Counted from the first letter of the stretch, positions 40,611-51,274 are shown. The stretch: 64,000 nucleotides of DNA from Clostridioides difficile (GCF_001299635.1 NZ_JRHN01000043.1:1-64000), one strand, 5' to 3'. Notes: generated from the letters alone by a model not told the origin. Made by a program: numbers and translations.

Positions 40611-42740
40611 TTATTTATCTATAAATGTTTTTAATCTGTTTGTATAAAAATTAAAAACTATATCTTTTACTTCTAATATCATTTCTTCTATAGAAAATTT
40701 ATTTATTTTATTAGTAAAAACTATATTGTCGATTAGTGAACCACTTATTTCACTCATTATTTGTCTTTGATAGCTAGGTGAATTTTTAGGAAGCAACATA
40801 AAGACTACATTATCTATTTCTTCATTTGAATCTAGCATGATTTTGTTTTCTAACTTTATTATTGCTAACTTCATAATATCTATTCTTTCACTCATACAAT
40901 GCAACAATAAAATTTTTGATTCTTCTATATATGGAATTGAGATTTTTAATCTTTCTTCTAATGCTTCTTTTATAGATATTATATCTTCACTAGACTTTGC
41001 AAATATCTTTGATGAATCTACAATAAGCTCACTTAAATCTTTACTTTTAAATTTTTCAAATTGAACTTCCTCTAAAAATTGAAGAATATCTTTTCCTATA
41101 TTCATACTTTCTGCTATCTGCTCATAAACTTTATTCTTATTTTTAGTATCGGTTTTTACATTTAAATTAATTAGTTTATTTTGAGCTATAGATTTTATTT
41201 TTTCCTTGATTATCTGTTCATCCTCTAAACTCATAAATGGACCTACACATATATAATCTAAGTTTGTATTTAACTCAACTGTGGACACAATTAAGTCTAC
41301 ATCTTTTTCCCTTAAATACTCTTCATCTATGTTTATAGCTGAGATGGTTTCAAGTATGTTTAAGTTAGGAAACTTATTTTCAATCTTAGTTGATAAGAAC
41401 CTTGAAGTACCTATTCCAGTTGGACATGCTACAACAATATTTATATTGGTATACATCATTAGGTTTTTTTCTATGGCTGATGCAAAATGCATTGCAATAT
41501 ATCCTATTTCAGATTCAGGTATTGAATTTACATTTAGCTTGTCTTTTATAATTTTAGAAATTTTTTCAACACCATTATAGGCATATGAATACTTAGTTTT
41601 TATTTCTTCTAAAAGAGGATTTCTTATTTCTAAGCCCATATTTAATCTATTTATAGAAGGACCTAAGTGATTAGCCAAGTCTTTAAACAATCTTTCATCA
41701 TTTTTAAGACTTATTTTAAATTCATCTTCAGCTAAATCTATCATCTTGTTTGTAATATCCATTACTTCTATATCATCTAAGTTTAAAGCTTTATGATTTG
41801 AGGATGACCTTTGCTTTGCACCTCTGATATGCATAGTTATATATCCAACCTCATCTAATGGTATGTCCATATTAAAGTCTATTTCCATACCCTTTACAAT
41901 TTCTTGAGCTAATCTAAATTCTTCTGTCATAGATAATTCTTTTAGAAACTCTTGGTCCATAGTTATGTTTTCACCATTTTTTATTCTCTGTAAAGCCAAT
42001 GAGATATGAACTACAAGACCTATATATGCACTATCAGCTAAATTTACATCTAAATCTGAAAGCTTCTTTGTTAATGTACTTTCAACTTTTCTTATTATGC
42101 ACCTGTCCATTAAGTTTAAAAGTCTATTTTCACTTAAAATTTCTATTGCTTTATCCGTTTGTATGTTCTCACTTATATTTCTGACCATATCTAATATTTC
42201 TTTTTCATTGAATGAATCATATATAAGATTTACATAAGCTTCTCTAAAGCTTTTTTCTTGACCTTTTAAGTACACACCAAGCCCTGGTTTTCTAACAAGC
42301 TCAACATCAAATCTTTCCAGCCATTTGCTTGCTGAAGCAAAATCATTATTCAGTACCCCTTCTGATACTTTTAATATTTTGGCAAAATAATAAGATTTTA
42401 CTGGCTCGTTAGAAATCAGTAGCTTTGATAATATAATTAAATTTCTTTCTTCCTTACTATATTCTTTTTCTATTTTCTCTTCTTCTAATAACTCAATTAT
42501 AAAGTTTTGATTTTCTATATTTTCTTCTAAGATTAACCCAACACCTGGCTTTTTTACAAAATTAAAATCATTTTCATCAAACCATTTTTCAATTCCAGAC
42601 ATATCTCTAAGCACAGTTCTTGAACTTAAATCTAACTCACCTGCAATCTCAGAGATAGTTATTGGAATATTTTTTTTTGAATTTTCTACTATCATTAGTA
42701 TTATCTTTTTTTGTCTAGATGTAATCTTCTTTTTTTTCAA
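40611..42740 (-). CDS. mtlR: Mannitol operon activator with PTS regulation domains
   Basis: The TTG at 42738-42740 is chosen: AGGAG lies eight bases upstream, and a GTG three codons earlier overlaps that site. The 709 residues hold an N-terminal helix-turn-helix (TISEIAGELDLSSRTVLRDM), a second winged helix, two PRDs (His in VVHISLALQRI, MHIRGAKQR, NHLGPSINR, MHFASAIEK), a GatB-like IIB (ACPTGIGTSRFL, Cys) and a C-terminal IIA-like domain. In this last domain the usual His region reads LLLHCMSERID. MtlR activates the mannitol genes when PTS phosphorylation signals mannitol uptake. It lies between mtlA and mtlF. Confidence 0.93.
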   Translation of the reverse strand: MKKKKITSRQKKIILMIVENSKKNIPITISEIAGELDLSSRTVLRDMSGIEKWFDENDFNFVKKPGVGLILEENIENQNFIIELLEEEKIEKEYSKEERNLIILSKLLISNEPVKSYYFAKILKVSEGVLNNDFASASKWLERFDVELVRKPGLGVYLKGQEKSFREAYVNLIYDSFNEKEILDMVRNISENIQTDKAIEILSENRLLNLMDRCIIRKVESTLTKKLSDLDVNLADSAYIGLVVHISLALQRIKNGENITMDQEFLKELSMTEEFRLAQEIVKGMEIDFNMDIPLDEVGYITMHIRGAKQRSSSNHKALNLDDIEVMDITNKMIDLAEDEFKISLKNDERLFKDLANHLGPSINRLNMGLEIRNPLLEEIKTKYSYAYNGVEKISKIIKDKLNVNSIPESEIGYIAMHFASAIEKNLMMYTNINIVVACPTGIGTSRFLSTKIENKFPNLNILETISAINIDEEYLREKDVDLIVSTVELNTNLDYICVGPFMSLEDEQIIKEKIKSIAQNKLINLNVKTDTKNKNKVYEQIAESMNIGKDILQFLEEVQFEKFKSKDLSELIVDSSKIFAKSSEDIISIKEALEERLKISIPYIEESKILLLHCMSERIDIMKLAIIKLENKIMLDSNEEIDNVVFMLLPKNSPSYQRQIMSEISGSLIDNIVFTNKINKFSIEEMILEVKDIVFNFYTNRLKTFIDK

Positions 42741-42774
42741 ATTATCCACTCCTAATCAGTGGTACTTTTTATTT

Positions 42775-44196
42775 TTATTTAGACTCTAATCTTTTAAATA
42801 ATGCATCTAAATTTGGGTCATTTAAAAAGTTGTTTATTGAAACTATCTCAACACTTGAATTATTCTTAGCTACTCTTTCAACCAGTGTATTATGAGTTAC
42901 TACTATCTGTGTATCATCTGGAAGGTTATCAACAGATGAGTTTGTAATTTCTATACTTAAATCTAAGTTTTTTATTCTATTTTTAAATCTAGAAGCTCCC
43001 ATTGCACTAGAACCCATTCCTGCATCACATGCAAATACAATCTTCTTAATTTCATTCACTTCAAGTTGTTTTTCATCAATGTTTTTATCAGAATTTTTAC
43101 TTGCTGATTTCATGTCACTCATTTTTGCTTTAGCTTCTTCTAAAGTACCCTCTTCTTCACTTTGATTTGCTGAAGCTTTCTTAACAAATGGTGCTGCTAC
43201 TAAGAATGATACAGCTGTTGCCACTGCAACCCCTGCTAATACTGGAAGTAATCCTCCCTTTGGTGCTAGTGCCATAAGTGCAAATATACTTCCTGGTGAT
43301 GGTGCTGCTACAAGCCCAGCTCCTAATATTGAGAAAGTTAATATTCCTGCTGCTCCACCTGCCATTGTAGCTAATATTAGAACTGGATTCATTAATATAT
43401 ATGGGAAGTAGATTTCATGTATACCACCAAAGAAATGTATTATTACAGCTCCTGGCGCTGACTGTTTTACACTTCCTCTACTAAACATCCAGTATGCTAA
43501 TAGAACTCCTAGACCTGGCCCAGGATTACTTTCTAATAAGAACATTATAGATTTACCTGCTTCTTTTGCTTCAGCTATACCTATAGGTCCTAATATACCA
43601 TGATTTATTGCATTGTTTAAGAACAATACTTTTCCAGGTTCTATAAATGCTGAAACTAAAGGTAATAAACTTTTGCTAACTATAAATTGAACTCCAGATT
43701 CTATAAGAGCTGTACCTGCTACTATTGCTGGCCCTATTGCATAGAATCCTAATATTGCAAGAAGCATACCTATTATACCTATTGAAAAGTTATTTACTAA
43801 CATTTCAAATCCTGTTGGGATTTTACCATCTACAAATTTATCGAATTTCTTGATTATCCATCCTGCAAATGGCCCCATTATCATAGCTCCGATAAACATT
43901 GGTATATCAGCTCCAACGATTACACCCATCGCTGCTGCTGCACCTATTACTCCGCCTCTTTGTCCAGCGATTGCCTTACCACCAGTATAAGCTATCAATA
44001 ATGGTAAAAGGTATTTTATCATTGGGTCACCTAGAGTACTTAACTTCTCATTAGGCATCCATCCTGTTGGTATAAATAATGCTGTTATAAGACCCCATGC
44101 TATAAAAGCTCCTATATTTGGCATTACCATACCACTTAAAAATTTTCCTATTCTCTGTATAGATGTCTTTATTGTCGATTGATTAGAACTGCTCAT
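42775..44196 (-). CDS. mtlA: Mannitol-specific PTS subunit IICB
   Basis: A protein of 473 residues, GGAGG before the ATG. The IIC membrane part (about 1-335) has the family segments MVMPNIGAFIAWGLITALF, NNFSIGI and GGIHEIYFPYILMNPVLI. After a hydrophilic linker comes the IIB domain with the phosphorylated Cys in FACDAGMGSSAMGAS (about 391). The IIA domain of the enterobacterial enzyme is absent and is supplied by mtlF. It imports and phosphorylates mannitol and opens the operon mtlA-mtlR-mtlF-mtlD. Confidence 0.96.
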   Translation of the reverse strand: MSSSNQSTIKTSIQRIGKFLSGMVMPNIGAFIAWGLITALFIPTGWMPNEKLSTLGDPMIKYLLPLLIAYTGGKAIAGQRGGVIGAAAAMGVIVGADIPMFIGAMIMGPFAGWIIKKFDKFVDGKIPTGFEMLVNNFSIGIIGMLLAILGFYAIGPAIVAGTALIESGVQFIVSKSLLPLVSAFIEPGKVLFLNNAINHGILGPIGIAEAKEAGKSIMFLLESNPGPGLGVLLAYWMFSRGSVKQSAPGAVIIHFFGGIHEIYFPYILMNPVLILATMAGGAAGILTFSILGAGLVAAPSPGSIFALMALAPKGGLLPVLAGVAVATAVSFLVAAPFVKKASANQSEEEGTLEEAKAKMSDMKSASKNSDKNIDEKQLEVNEIKKIVFACDAGMGSSAMGASRFKNRIKNLDLSIEITNSSVDNLPDDTQIVVTHNTLVERVAKNNSSVEIVSINNFLNDPNLDALFKRLESK

Positions 44197-44790
44197 AATT
44201 TTACCTCCATTTGAATTATATTCTATATCGATATGATTCCCTTTTGTTATACTTTTATTATAGAGTTTATATTTTCTAGTAACAACTTTAAGAAATCGTT
44301 TCTATGTCACTTAAGATAATGACATTTGTCATTTTAGTTTTTGTTTAACTTTATTTATGTAGTATTTTAGAGTATCTAGTGTTGCAAATAATACTATTTT
44401 TATAAAATATTTAAATTTAATATAAAAACCAATAATAATTCAATTAAATAATTTTATTAGAGGTACTTTTGGATATACTAATATAGACTTATTTGACCTG
44501 TGCTTTTGAAATTTGTACGCTCTATATAAATATTGTCAACATAAAGTGTATAAGTACAATGTATAGCTAATTAGATATTAATTTCTAATTAGCTACCATA
44601 CAACATTAAACATTATTTAATATACAATTTTACCCTATAAAGCAATATATATTAAACAAATTCAATTAAAATAGTTTAAATTTTTCAAAAATCTCAATAT
44701 TTGACAAAATACTTTAATAAAATTAAAGAATAAGTTATAATTAATACTATCAATTATAAAAAGTATAAAAATATAAGGAGTGATTAAAAA
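44197..44790. other. Divergent control region of mtlA and guaB
   Basis: About 600 bases without a gene. It holds AGAAATCGTTTCT at 44291-44303 (cre-like palindrome) and AATGACATTTGTCATT at 44318-44333 (perfect 7-bp arms), both upstream of mtlA and candidates for CcpA and MtlR binding. A 12-bp inverted repeat TAGCTAATTAGA at 44564-44575 / 44584-44595 has no T run. No purine riboswitch is visible before guaB. Confidence 0.45.
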
Positions 44791-46290
44791 ATGGCGTTTT
44801 ATTTTGATACACCATCACATACTTTCAGTGAATACCTTCTTGTTCCAGGTTTCTCTTCTACTGATTGTATACCTGCTAATGTAAGTTTAAAAACACCTGT
44901 TACTAAATTTAAAAAAGGCGAGGAAGCAGATATTTATATGAATATCCCTTTGACTTCTGCTATTATGCAATCTGTTTCTGATGACAAGATGGCTATTGCA
45001 CTTGCTAAAGAAGGTGGTATTTCATTTATATACGGTTCTCAAAGTATTGAAAGTGAAGCTGCTATGGTAGCACGTGTTAAGTCTCACAAAGCTGGTTTTG
45101 TTGTAAGTGATTCAAATATTAAACCTGAGAATACACTAAAAGACATACTTGAATTAAAAGAAAAAACTGGACATTCTACAGTTGCTGTTACTGAAGACGG
45201 AACTTCAACTGGTAAATTATTAGGTATTGTCGCAAGTCGTGATTATCGTATAAGCCGTATGGATTTAGATACTAAAGTTAGTGAATTTATGACTCCTATG
45301 TCATCCATTGTTTATGCTAACAAAGATGTTACTTTAAAAGAAGCAAACAACATTATATGGGACCACAAACTTAATTCTCTTCCTGTACTTGATGACAATG
45401 GTAATCTTGTTTATATGGTATTCCGTAAAGATTACTCTTCTCATAAAGAAAACCCACTTGAACTTTTAGATTCTTCTAAAAGATATGTAGTTGGGGCTGG
45501 TATCAATACTAGAGACTTTGCTGAACGTGTTCCTGCTTTAGTTGAAGCTGGTGCTGATGTTTTATGTATAGATTCTTCAGAAGGTTTTTCTGAATGGCAG
45601 AAAATAACTCTTGATTTTATTCGTGAAAAATATGGTGATACAGTTAAGGTTGGAGCTGGAAATGTAGTTGACCGTGAAGGATTCCTTTACTTAGCTGAAG
45701 CTGGTGCTGACTTTGTTAAAGTTGGTATTGGTGGTGGTTCTATATGTATTACTCGTGAGCAAAAAGGTATAGGACGTGGACAAGCCACTTCTATAATTGA
45801 AGTTGCACAAGCTAGAGATGAGTACTTTGAAAAAACAGGTATTTATATTCCAATTTGCTCTGATGGTGGTATCGTTTATGACCATCATATAACTTTAGCT
45901 TTAGCTATGGGTGCAGATTTCATAATGCTTGGTAGATACTTCTCTCGTTTTGATGAGAGTCCAACTAACAAAGTTAACATAAATGGTAGTTACATGAAAG
46001 AATACTGGGGAGAAGGTTCTGCACGTGCTAGAAACTGGCAAAGATATGACCTTGGTGGAGATAAGAAACTTTCTTTTGAAGAAGGTGTTGACTCTTATGT
46101 ACCTTATGCTGGTTCTTTAAAGGACAATGTAACTCTTTCTTTAAGTAAAGTTCGTTCTACTATGTGTAACTGTGGAGCTCTTAGCATACCTGAGCTTCAA
46201 AAGAATGCTAAACTTACACTTGTATCTTCTACTAGTATAGTTGAAGGTGGAGCTCATGATGTTATGTTAAAAGATAATAGAAATTTATAA
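44791..46290 (+). CDS. guaB: IMP dehydrogenase, Tritrichomonas-like type
   Basis: A protein of 499 residues, AAGGAG before the ATG. It forms a TIM barrel with an inserted CBS pair (about 95-220). The catalytic loop is [17 protein letters not shown] with Cys319, and the flap has NWQRYDLGG with Arg418-Tyr419. These three positions have the numbers I know for the Tritrichomonas foetus enzyme, whose loop and flap read very much like this one. The enzyme oxidises IMP to XMP, the committed step to GMP. The gene stands alone, ending in a bidirectional terminator. Confidence 0.93.
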   Translation: MAFYFDTPSHTFSEYLLVPGFSSTDCIPANVSLKTPVTKFKKGEEADIYMNIPLTSAIMQSVSDDKMAIALAKEGGISFIYGSQSIESEAAMVARVKSHKAGFVVSDSNIKPENTLKDILELKEKTGHSTVAVTEDGTSTGKLLGIVASRDYRISRMDLDTKVSEFMTPMSSIVYANKDVTLKEANNIIWDHKLNSLPVLDDNGNLVYMVFRKDYSSHKENPLELLDSSKRYVVGAGINTRDFAERVPALVEAGADVLCIDSSEGFSEWQKITLDFIREKYGDTVKVGAGNVVDREGFLYLAEAGADFVKVGIGGGSICITREQKGIGRGQATSIIEVAQARDEYFEKTGIYIPICSDGGIVYDHHITLALAMGADFIMLGRYFSRFDESPTNKVNINGSYMKEYWGEGSARARNWQRYDLGGDKKLSFEEGVDSYVPYAGSLKDNVTLSLSKVRSTMCNCGALSIPELQKNAKLTLVSSTSIVEGGAHDVMLKDNRNL

Positions 46291-46297
46291 TATAAAC

Positions 46298-46336
46298 AAA
46301 AGTGTAGTTGATTATAAAATCAGCTACACTTTTTTA
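46298..46336. terminator. Bidirectional terminator between guaB and telA
   Basis: AAAAGTGTAGTTGAT and ATCAGCTACACTTTT pair over 15 bases (one G-T), with T runs on both strands, between converging genes. Confidence 0.85.
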
Positions 46337-46351
46337 TTTTAATATGACCTT

Positions 46352-47509
46352 TTATTTAACTGTAAATTCAAGAAGCTTACTTTTAAGTTCATTTTCTATT
46401 TTTGATAGTTCAACTTCTGCTTCTTGTCTCTTTATTCTACCATCATGTTGTATCTTAACTACTTCATCAATAGTTGATATTAAAGATTGATTAGTTTTCT
46501 TAATTGTATCTATATCTACAATTCCTCTTTCTGATTCTTTTGCTGTTTCTATTGTACCCATCTTTAGAGTTTCTGCATTTTTTAATAAAAGCTCATTTGT
46601 CATATTGCTAACTTCACGTTGAGCTTTCATGGCTTGATTTAAGTGAGAAATCCCAAGGGCAAGTACTATTTGATTTTTCCATAATGGAATTGTATTTACT
46701 ATAGTTGATTGAATCTTCTCTGCCATTAAATTATTACTATTTTGAACTAGTCTTATCTGTGGAGCCATTTGAAGAGATACCATTCTAGTTAATTCTAAGT
46801 CGTGAATCTTCTTTTCAAATCTGTCACAAAGCGAAACCATATCATTCACAGATTGAGCATCTTCTGTTGAACCAGATAAGCTGGCCTTTTCTCTTAATTT
46901 TGGCATTTCATATTCTTTCATATCTTTTAGCTTTTGTTTTCCTGCTATAATATACATAGTAAGTTCTTTTGAGTAAGCTAAGTTCAGCTCATACATCTTA
47001 TCAAGCATAGCTATATCTTTTAAGATTTTAACCTGATGTTTTTGAAGTTCTTTACTTACTTTGTCTACATTTACCTCTGCACTATCATACTTAGTTTTTA
47101 GATTTGAGATTTTATTATTTGCCTTTTTAAAGATTCCTAAAAAACCACCTTGTTCTTTTTCGTCTGCTGAAAATGCTTTTAAATCAGTAACTAGATTTGT
47201 AAGCATATCTCCAACTTCCCCTAAATCTCTAGTCTTAACACTCTTTAGAGCTGTTTCAGAAAACCCTGCTACCTTTTTTTGAGCACCAGCTCCATATTGT
47301 AAAATCATATTTGTATTTGTAATATCTATTTTTTCTGCAAATTCCTTCACCATCTTACGTTCAGATTCAGATAGCTTTTCTTCTTCTGGGTCTTTTTCAT
47401 CCTTTTTCATTAATAGGTCAGAATTATTTATATCACTTGTATTTGATTCCTCTGCAAATGGGTCAAGTGTTAAAGTTGGCATAACTGGTATATCATCTAA
47501 ATTATTCAT
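46352..47509 (-). CDS. telA: TelA-family (toxic anion resistance) protein
   Basis: A protein of 385 residues, GAGGAGAG before the ATG. Almost entirely helical with long coiled coils. It shows the TelA features IDITNTNMILQYGAGAQKKVAGFSE (about 68-92) and, late, IRLVQNSNNLMAEKIQSTIVNTIPLWKNQIV. TelA proteins are linked to tellurite and cell-envelope antimicrobial tolerance, but their biochemical action is unclear. It follows an XpaC gene by 114 bases on the same strand, the pairing usual in Firmicutes (yceGH/xpaC-yaaN). Confidence 0.88.
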   Translation of the reverse strand: MNNLDDIPVMPTLTLDPFAEESNTSDINNSDLLMKKDEKDPEEEKLSESERKMVKEFAEKIDITNTNMILQYGAGAQKKVAGFSETALKSVKTRDLGEVGDMLTNLVTDLKAFSADEKEQGGFLGIFKKANNKISNLKTKYDSAEVNVDKVSKELQKHQVKILKDIAMLDKMYELNLAYSKELTMYIIAGKQKLKDMKEYEMPKLREKASLSGSTEDAQSVNDMVSLCDRFEKKIHDLELTRMVSLQMAPQIRLVQNSNNLMAEKIQSTIVNTIPLWKNQIVLALGISHLNQAMKAQREVSNMTNELLLKNAETLKMGTIETAKESERGIVDIDTIKKTNQSLISTIDEVVKIQHDGRIKRQEAEVELSKIENELKSKLLEFTVK

Positions 47510-47623
47510 TATATCTTTCTCTCCTCTTCCTTTATAAAGTACTTATTAACTTATATACTGCATATTCCATACTCTATAACTACTTAATTGTTCAAAAATA
47601 ACAGAATATTTTTTATATTGAAG

Positions 47624-48544
47624 TTAAAATTTACCACTTGTTAATCCTTCTTGAACTAACATGTTTTCTAAAACAGTAATATCTGTAGATATATCGATTG
47701 CTTCATCTTCAAATAGATAATCTAATTGATTTTCAAAAGCTATTACAATTGTACTCATTGTATTTTCAATACTTTCCATAGTTGTTGTTATATTTTCTCT
47801 ATCTATACCTTGTTCTTCCAATGTATGATATGAATTCAATAACTTCAAAGTAGTTGGAAGATAATAGTCCATAAATTTTTGTATTTGAGTAAGTTTTGAT
47901 GGGTCATGTTTTACAACATCAAATATTTTACTTGTAACATCTTCTACTTGTACAATTTTATTGCACATTGATTCCGATTTAATATTTTTATTAGCTTCTT
48001 TTATTTGTGTTAAATAATTCATTCCAGTATTTATAATTTTATCAACTTCATTAACTTCATCAGTTTTTTCTTCTTCTTTAACTTCATATGCTACATCTTC
48101 ATATTTTGGCGGAGTAAAATCTTCATTTGTCAACACAATTTGATTACTTCTTTTATCAATATAAGTATTTATAAAGTAGTTTTTGTCTATCATCTTTTGT
48201 ACATCTTTTATTATAAAATTTAATGACTTAGATGTACTTTCTGCAATAAGTTCTATTGGAATAATATTCCTATTACTTATGATTGTACAATATTTTTTAT
48301 AACGAGAAATTTGGTCTCCTAATCTCTTTCCTTTAAAAATACAAACACCACCTATGATTAAAAACACTGCACATACTTGAATAGGAAGTATTACAGCCCA
48401 CCCAATTATAATAGAAATAGTTGAAAGTACTAAGGCAGATAATGTAAATAAACCTACTAAACCCCATCCAACTATTTTTAAAAATTTACTTAAAAATGAA
48501 TTTATCAACACAGATTTTTTGGAAAAATTTTCTGATTTATACAT
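47624..48544 (-). CDS. xpaC: XpaC-like membrane protein
   Basis: A protein of 306 residues, GAAAGGAT before the ATG. Two hydrophobic segments (about 20-45 and 52-70) are followed by a long helical cytosolic part. Residues 95-135 look like a small winged-helix region (IPIELIAESTSKSLNFIIKDVQKMIDKNYF), and the second half (YYLPTTLKLLNSYHTLEEQG, ENTMSTIVIAFENQLDYLFEDEAIDISTDITVLENML) is the XpaC domain, named for 5-bromo-4-chloroindolyl phosphate hydrolysis. Its real function is probably in envelope stress, with TelA, as inference from the pairing. Confidence 0.85.
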   Translation of the reverse strand: MYKSENFSKKSVLINSFLSKFLKIVGWGLVGLFTLSALVLSTISIIIGWAVILPIQVCAVFLIIGGVCIFKGKRLGDQISRYKKYCTIISNRNIIPIELIAESTSKSLNFIIKDVQKMIDKNYFINTYIDKRSNQIVLTNEDFTPPKYEDVAYEVKEEEKTDEVNEVDKIINTGMNYLTQIKEANKNIKSESMCNKIVQVEDVTSKIFDVVKHDPSKLTQIQKFMDYYLPTTLKLLNSYHTLEEQGIDRENITTTMESIENTMSTIVIAFENQLDYLFEDEAIDISTDITVLENMLVQEGLTSGKF

Positions 48545-48724
48545 AGTTTATATCCTTTCATTTTCATTAATATTATTAATATATTGCAGTTTGATTATAC
48601 AATTACTTACTTATTACTGTCAAGGAATTTGAATTTCTACAAATTATTTCAAATAAAGTAATAGACTTAAATATAGGTATATTTTAAATTAAAAATATAC
48701 TTATATTTAACTCCATATAAAAAT

Positions 48725-48766
48725 AAGAGAACTTAACTTTAATTAAATTTAAGTTCCCTCATTTTT
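48725..48766 (-). terminator. Terminator of the 4-hydroxybutyrate operon
   Basis: Stem GGGAACTTAA / TTAAGTTCTC with an AT-rich loop, followed on the minus strand by TTATTTTTAT, about 65 bases beyond the 4hbD stop. Confidence 0.7.
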
Positions 48767-48828
48767 ATTTTTATATAAATATAATTAGCATTGTTTATCT
48801 TTGCTATACATATTGATGAAAATTTATA

Positions 48829-49947
48829 TTAATAAAGATTTACAAATATCTCTCTTATTTCTTCTCTGCTAAGCTCTACATAGTTATTAGCAAGTAATCT
48901 TTGTTGATTAGCTATTGTACTATCTGTAAATTCATCTATTTGACTTTCTACCATTCCATATTCTCTTAAGGCTTTTTTAGCTATTAATTTATTTAAAAAC
49001 TTTTCTAATTCTCCATAAACATCACAATTAGGGTCACATTCAAGAGCATCTGCTAAAGTTTTTGTACATTTCGTAATTTTTCCATCAGGATTTTTTCTAG
49101 AATACATCTTAAATACTTCAGTAAAGAACTGATAATTTGCTTCACCATGAGCAACATGGAAAGCTGCTCCAATTGAATAAGATAGAGCATGAACTGCTGC
49201 ACAACCAGCATTTCCAAAAGCGATTCCTGCATAATTTGATGCAAGAACAAAATCCTTAAGATGATTAAATCTCTCCTCATCACCTCTTTCAACTATTTGT
49301 TTATACCCATCCATAATCATTTTTATTGCTTGTAAAGAATACATTTCTGTAAATGGACTTGCTTTTGGAGAAAGATAAGACTCAATTGCATGTATAAGAG
49401 CATCTACTGAACTTGTAACAAAGAATTTATAAGGTAATCCCTTTACTGTCTCTGGAATTAAGACTGCATAGTCTGCATAAGTTTCTTCTACTGCAAGCCC
49501 TTTTTTAGTATGCTTGGATTTTAATTCTGCAATGGCTACATTTGTTACTTCACTACCTGTACCACATGTTGTAGGAACTACTACTAACTCTTTTATTTTT
49601 TTAGGTGCTACGTCTCCTTCAAATAAATCAATAGACTTTTCTGGAACATCAAGTGCTAATATCTTGCATATGTCAACTATTGTTCCTCCTCCAAAAGCGA
49701 TAATTCTATCAAAATTATACTTTTTCATTTCTTTTGTCATAGAATCTATCATTTCATCAGATGGTTCACCTGTTCCAAACTTTTCTTGGAAAATTAGATT
49801 TGTATCTATTCCAAGAGGCTTCATATATGGCTCATATATAAATTCATTAGTAATTACTAAATCATTTTTTCCTATTTTAAATTCTTCGTTGAATTCTTTA
49901 AATGTATCAAAATAAAATATTTTTGGAACTACTCTAAGTGCTTCCAT
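48829..49947 (-). CDS. 4hbD: 4-Hydroxybutyrate dehydrogenase
   Basis: The ATG at 49945-49947 is chosen (GAGGGG upstream; the longer frame starts before it). The 372 residues, the length of the Clostridium kluyveri enzyme, belong to the iron-dependent alcohol dehydrogenases: NAD region FGGGTIVDICKILAL, VPTTCGTGSEVTNVAIAELK, and metal-binding His in DALIHAIES, AAVHALSY and HVAHGEAN. It reduces succinate semialdehyde to 4-hydroxybutyrate. It is the last gene of the operon, 19 bases after cat2. Confidence 0.95.
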   Translation of the reverse strand: MEALRVVPKIFYFDTFKEFNEEFKIGKNDLVITNEFIYEPYMKPLGIDTNLIFQEKFGTGEPSDEMIDSMTKEMKKYNFDRIIAFGGGTIVDICKILALDVPEKSIDLFEGDVAPKKIKELVVVPTTCGTGSEVTNVAIAELKSKHTKKGLAVEETYADYAVLIPETVKGLPYKFFVTSSVDALIHAIESYLSPKASPFTEMYSLQAIKMIMDGYKQIVERGDEERFNHLKDFVLASNYAGIAFGNAGCAAVHALSYSIGAAFHVAHGEANYQFFTEVFKMYSRKNPDGKITKCTKTLADALECDPNCDVYGELEKFLNKLIAKKALREYGMVESQIDEFTDSTIANQQRLLANNYVELSREEIREIFVNLY

Positions 49948-49966
49948 TATTAACACCCCTCTATTA

Positions 49967-51274
49967 TTAATATTTCTCATTAAATCTTTTTTCAAATTCT
50001 AACGCCAGACTTTCTCTTACACTTGGATGAGCTATATTAATTAAATTTCTTGCTCTTTCTCTAAGAGATTTTCCTTTTAGCTCTGCTATACCATATTCTG
50101 TTACAATGTAATCAACATCATTTCTTGATGTTGTTATAGGTGCACCTTCATCCACAATAGAGACGATTTTTGAAATCACTGTACCATCCTTTTTTGTAGT
50201 TATTGAAGGCATAGCTATAATTGCTTTTCCATCTTCTCCCATAGAGACTCCACGTATAAAATCAACTTGACCTCCAACACCACTAAATTGTCTAAGTCCC
50301 ATTGCTTCTGCAACCACTTGTCCCATCAGGTCAACTTGTATAGCAGAGTTTATAGAAACCATTTTATGCTGTTTCATTATAACTGCTGGATGATTGACAT
50401 AGTCTACAGGTTTAACTTCAACTGCTGGATTATTATGTGCAAAGTCATATAATTTTTTAGTACCCATTAAGAATGTAACTGTCATTTTCTCTTTATCAAA
50501 ATTTTTATATTTGCCATTTATAACACCTTTTTCATAAAGAGCTAAAGTTCCGTCTGAAATCATTTCTGAATGAATACCTAAATCTTTTTTATCCGTTAAA
50601 AATAGCATAACTGCATCTGGGATTCCACCAATTCCAAGTTGTAAAGTAGAACCATCTTCAATTAATGAAGCACAATTTTTACCTATTGCTTCTTCTACTT
50701 CTCCAATCTTTGCGGGTTGTAATTCATATAAAGGTTGTGATTTTTCCACTATATAATCAAACTCTGATACATGAACTACTTCACCATAAGTTCTAGGAAA
50801 CTGGTCATTCACTTGAACAATTACTGTTCTAGCAGTTTTAATAGCTTCATAAGTATAATCAACTGATGTACCTAAACTACAATATCCATGTTCATCTGGT
50901 GGAGTTACCTGTGCTAACACAACATCACATTTTAATCTTTTTTCCCTAATTAACTTTGGTACTTCATGGAAGAATGCAGGTGTAAAGTCGCCATCTCCGT
51001 TCTCAATTGCTTTTCTTACATTTCCACTTACAAACATTGGATTTACTCTAAAATGAGCTTCCATCCCCTTAGAAGTATATCCACCACTACCTAAGCTTAC
51101 CATGTGTTTAATCTCAACATCTTTATATTGCTCAGCATTTTCAATCATAGCTTCTACTAGTGCAGGAGGCTCACCTACACAATGTGCAAATACTACAGTA
51201 TCCCCATTTTTAATCTGCTTTACGGCCTCTGTAGCACTACATAATTTACTTTGATACAATTCTTGCCAATTCAA
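49967..51274 (-). CDS. cat2: 4-Hydroxybutyrate CoA-transferase
   Basis: The TTG at 51272-51274 is chosen, because GGGGGG ends six bases upstream and the protein then starts MNWQELYQSKLCSATEAV as its family does. The 435 residues belong to the acetyl-CoA hydrolase/transferase family, with the catalytic Glu region in IHSEMISDGTLALYE and the glycine-rich FSGVGGQVDFIRG. It moves CoA from acetyl- or butyryl-CoA to 4-hydroxybutyrate. It lies between a small Cys-rich gene and 4hbD in the operon. Confidence 0.93.
   Translation of the reverse strand: MNWQELYQSKLCSATEAVKQIKNGDTVVFAHCVGEPPALVEAMIENAEQYKDVEIKHMVSLGSGGYTSKGMEAHFRVNPMFVSGNVRKAIENGDGDFTPAFFHEVPKLIREKRLKCDVVLAQVTPPDEHGYCSLGTSVDYTYEAIKTARTVIVQVNDQFPRTYGEVVHVSEFDYIVEKSQPLYELQPAKIGEVEEAIGKNCASLIEDGSTLQLGIGGIPDAVMLFLTDKKDLGIHSEMISDGTLALYEKGVINGKYKNFDKEKMTVTFLMGTKKLYDFAHNNPAVEVKPVDYVNHPAVIMKQHKMVSINSAIQVDLMGQVVAEAMGLRQFSGVGGQVDFIRGVSMGEDGKAIIAMPSITTKKDGTVISKIVSIVDEGAPITTSRNDVDYIVTEYGIAELKGKSLRERARNLINIAHPSVRESLALEFEKRFNEKY

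Noticed and set aside
44564-44595. Riboswitch or attenuator before guaB
   Set aside because: Only a simple inverted repeat; none of the purine-aptamer core bases are present.
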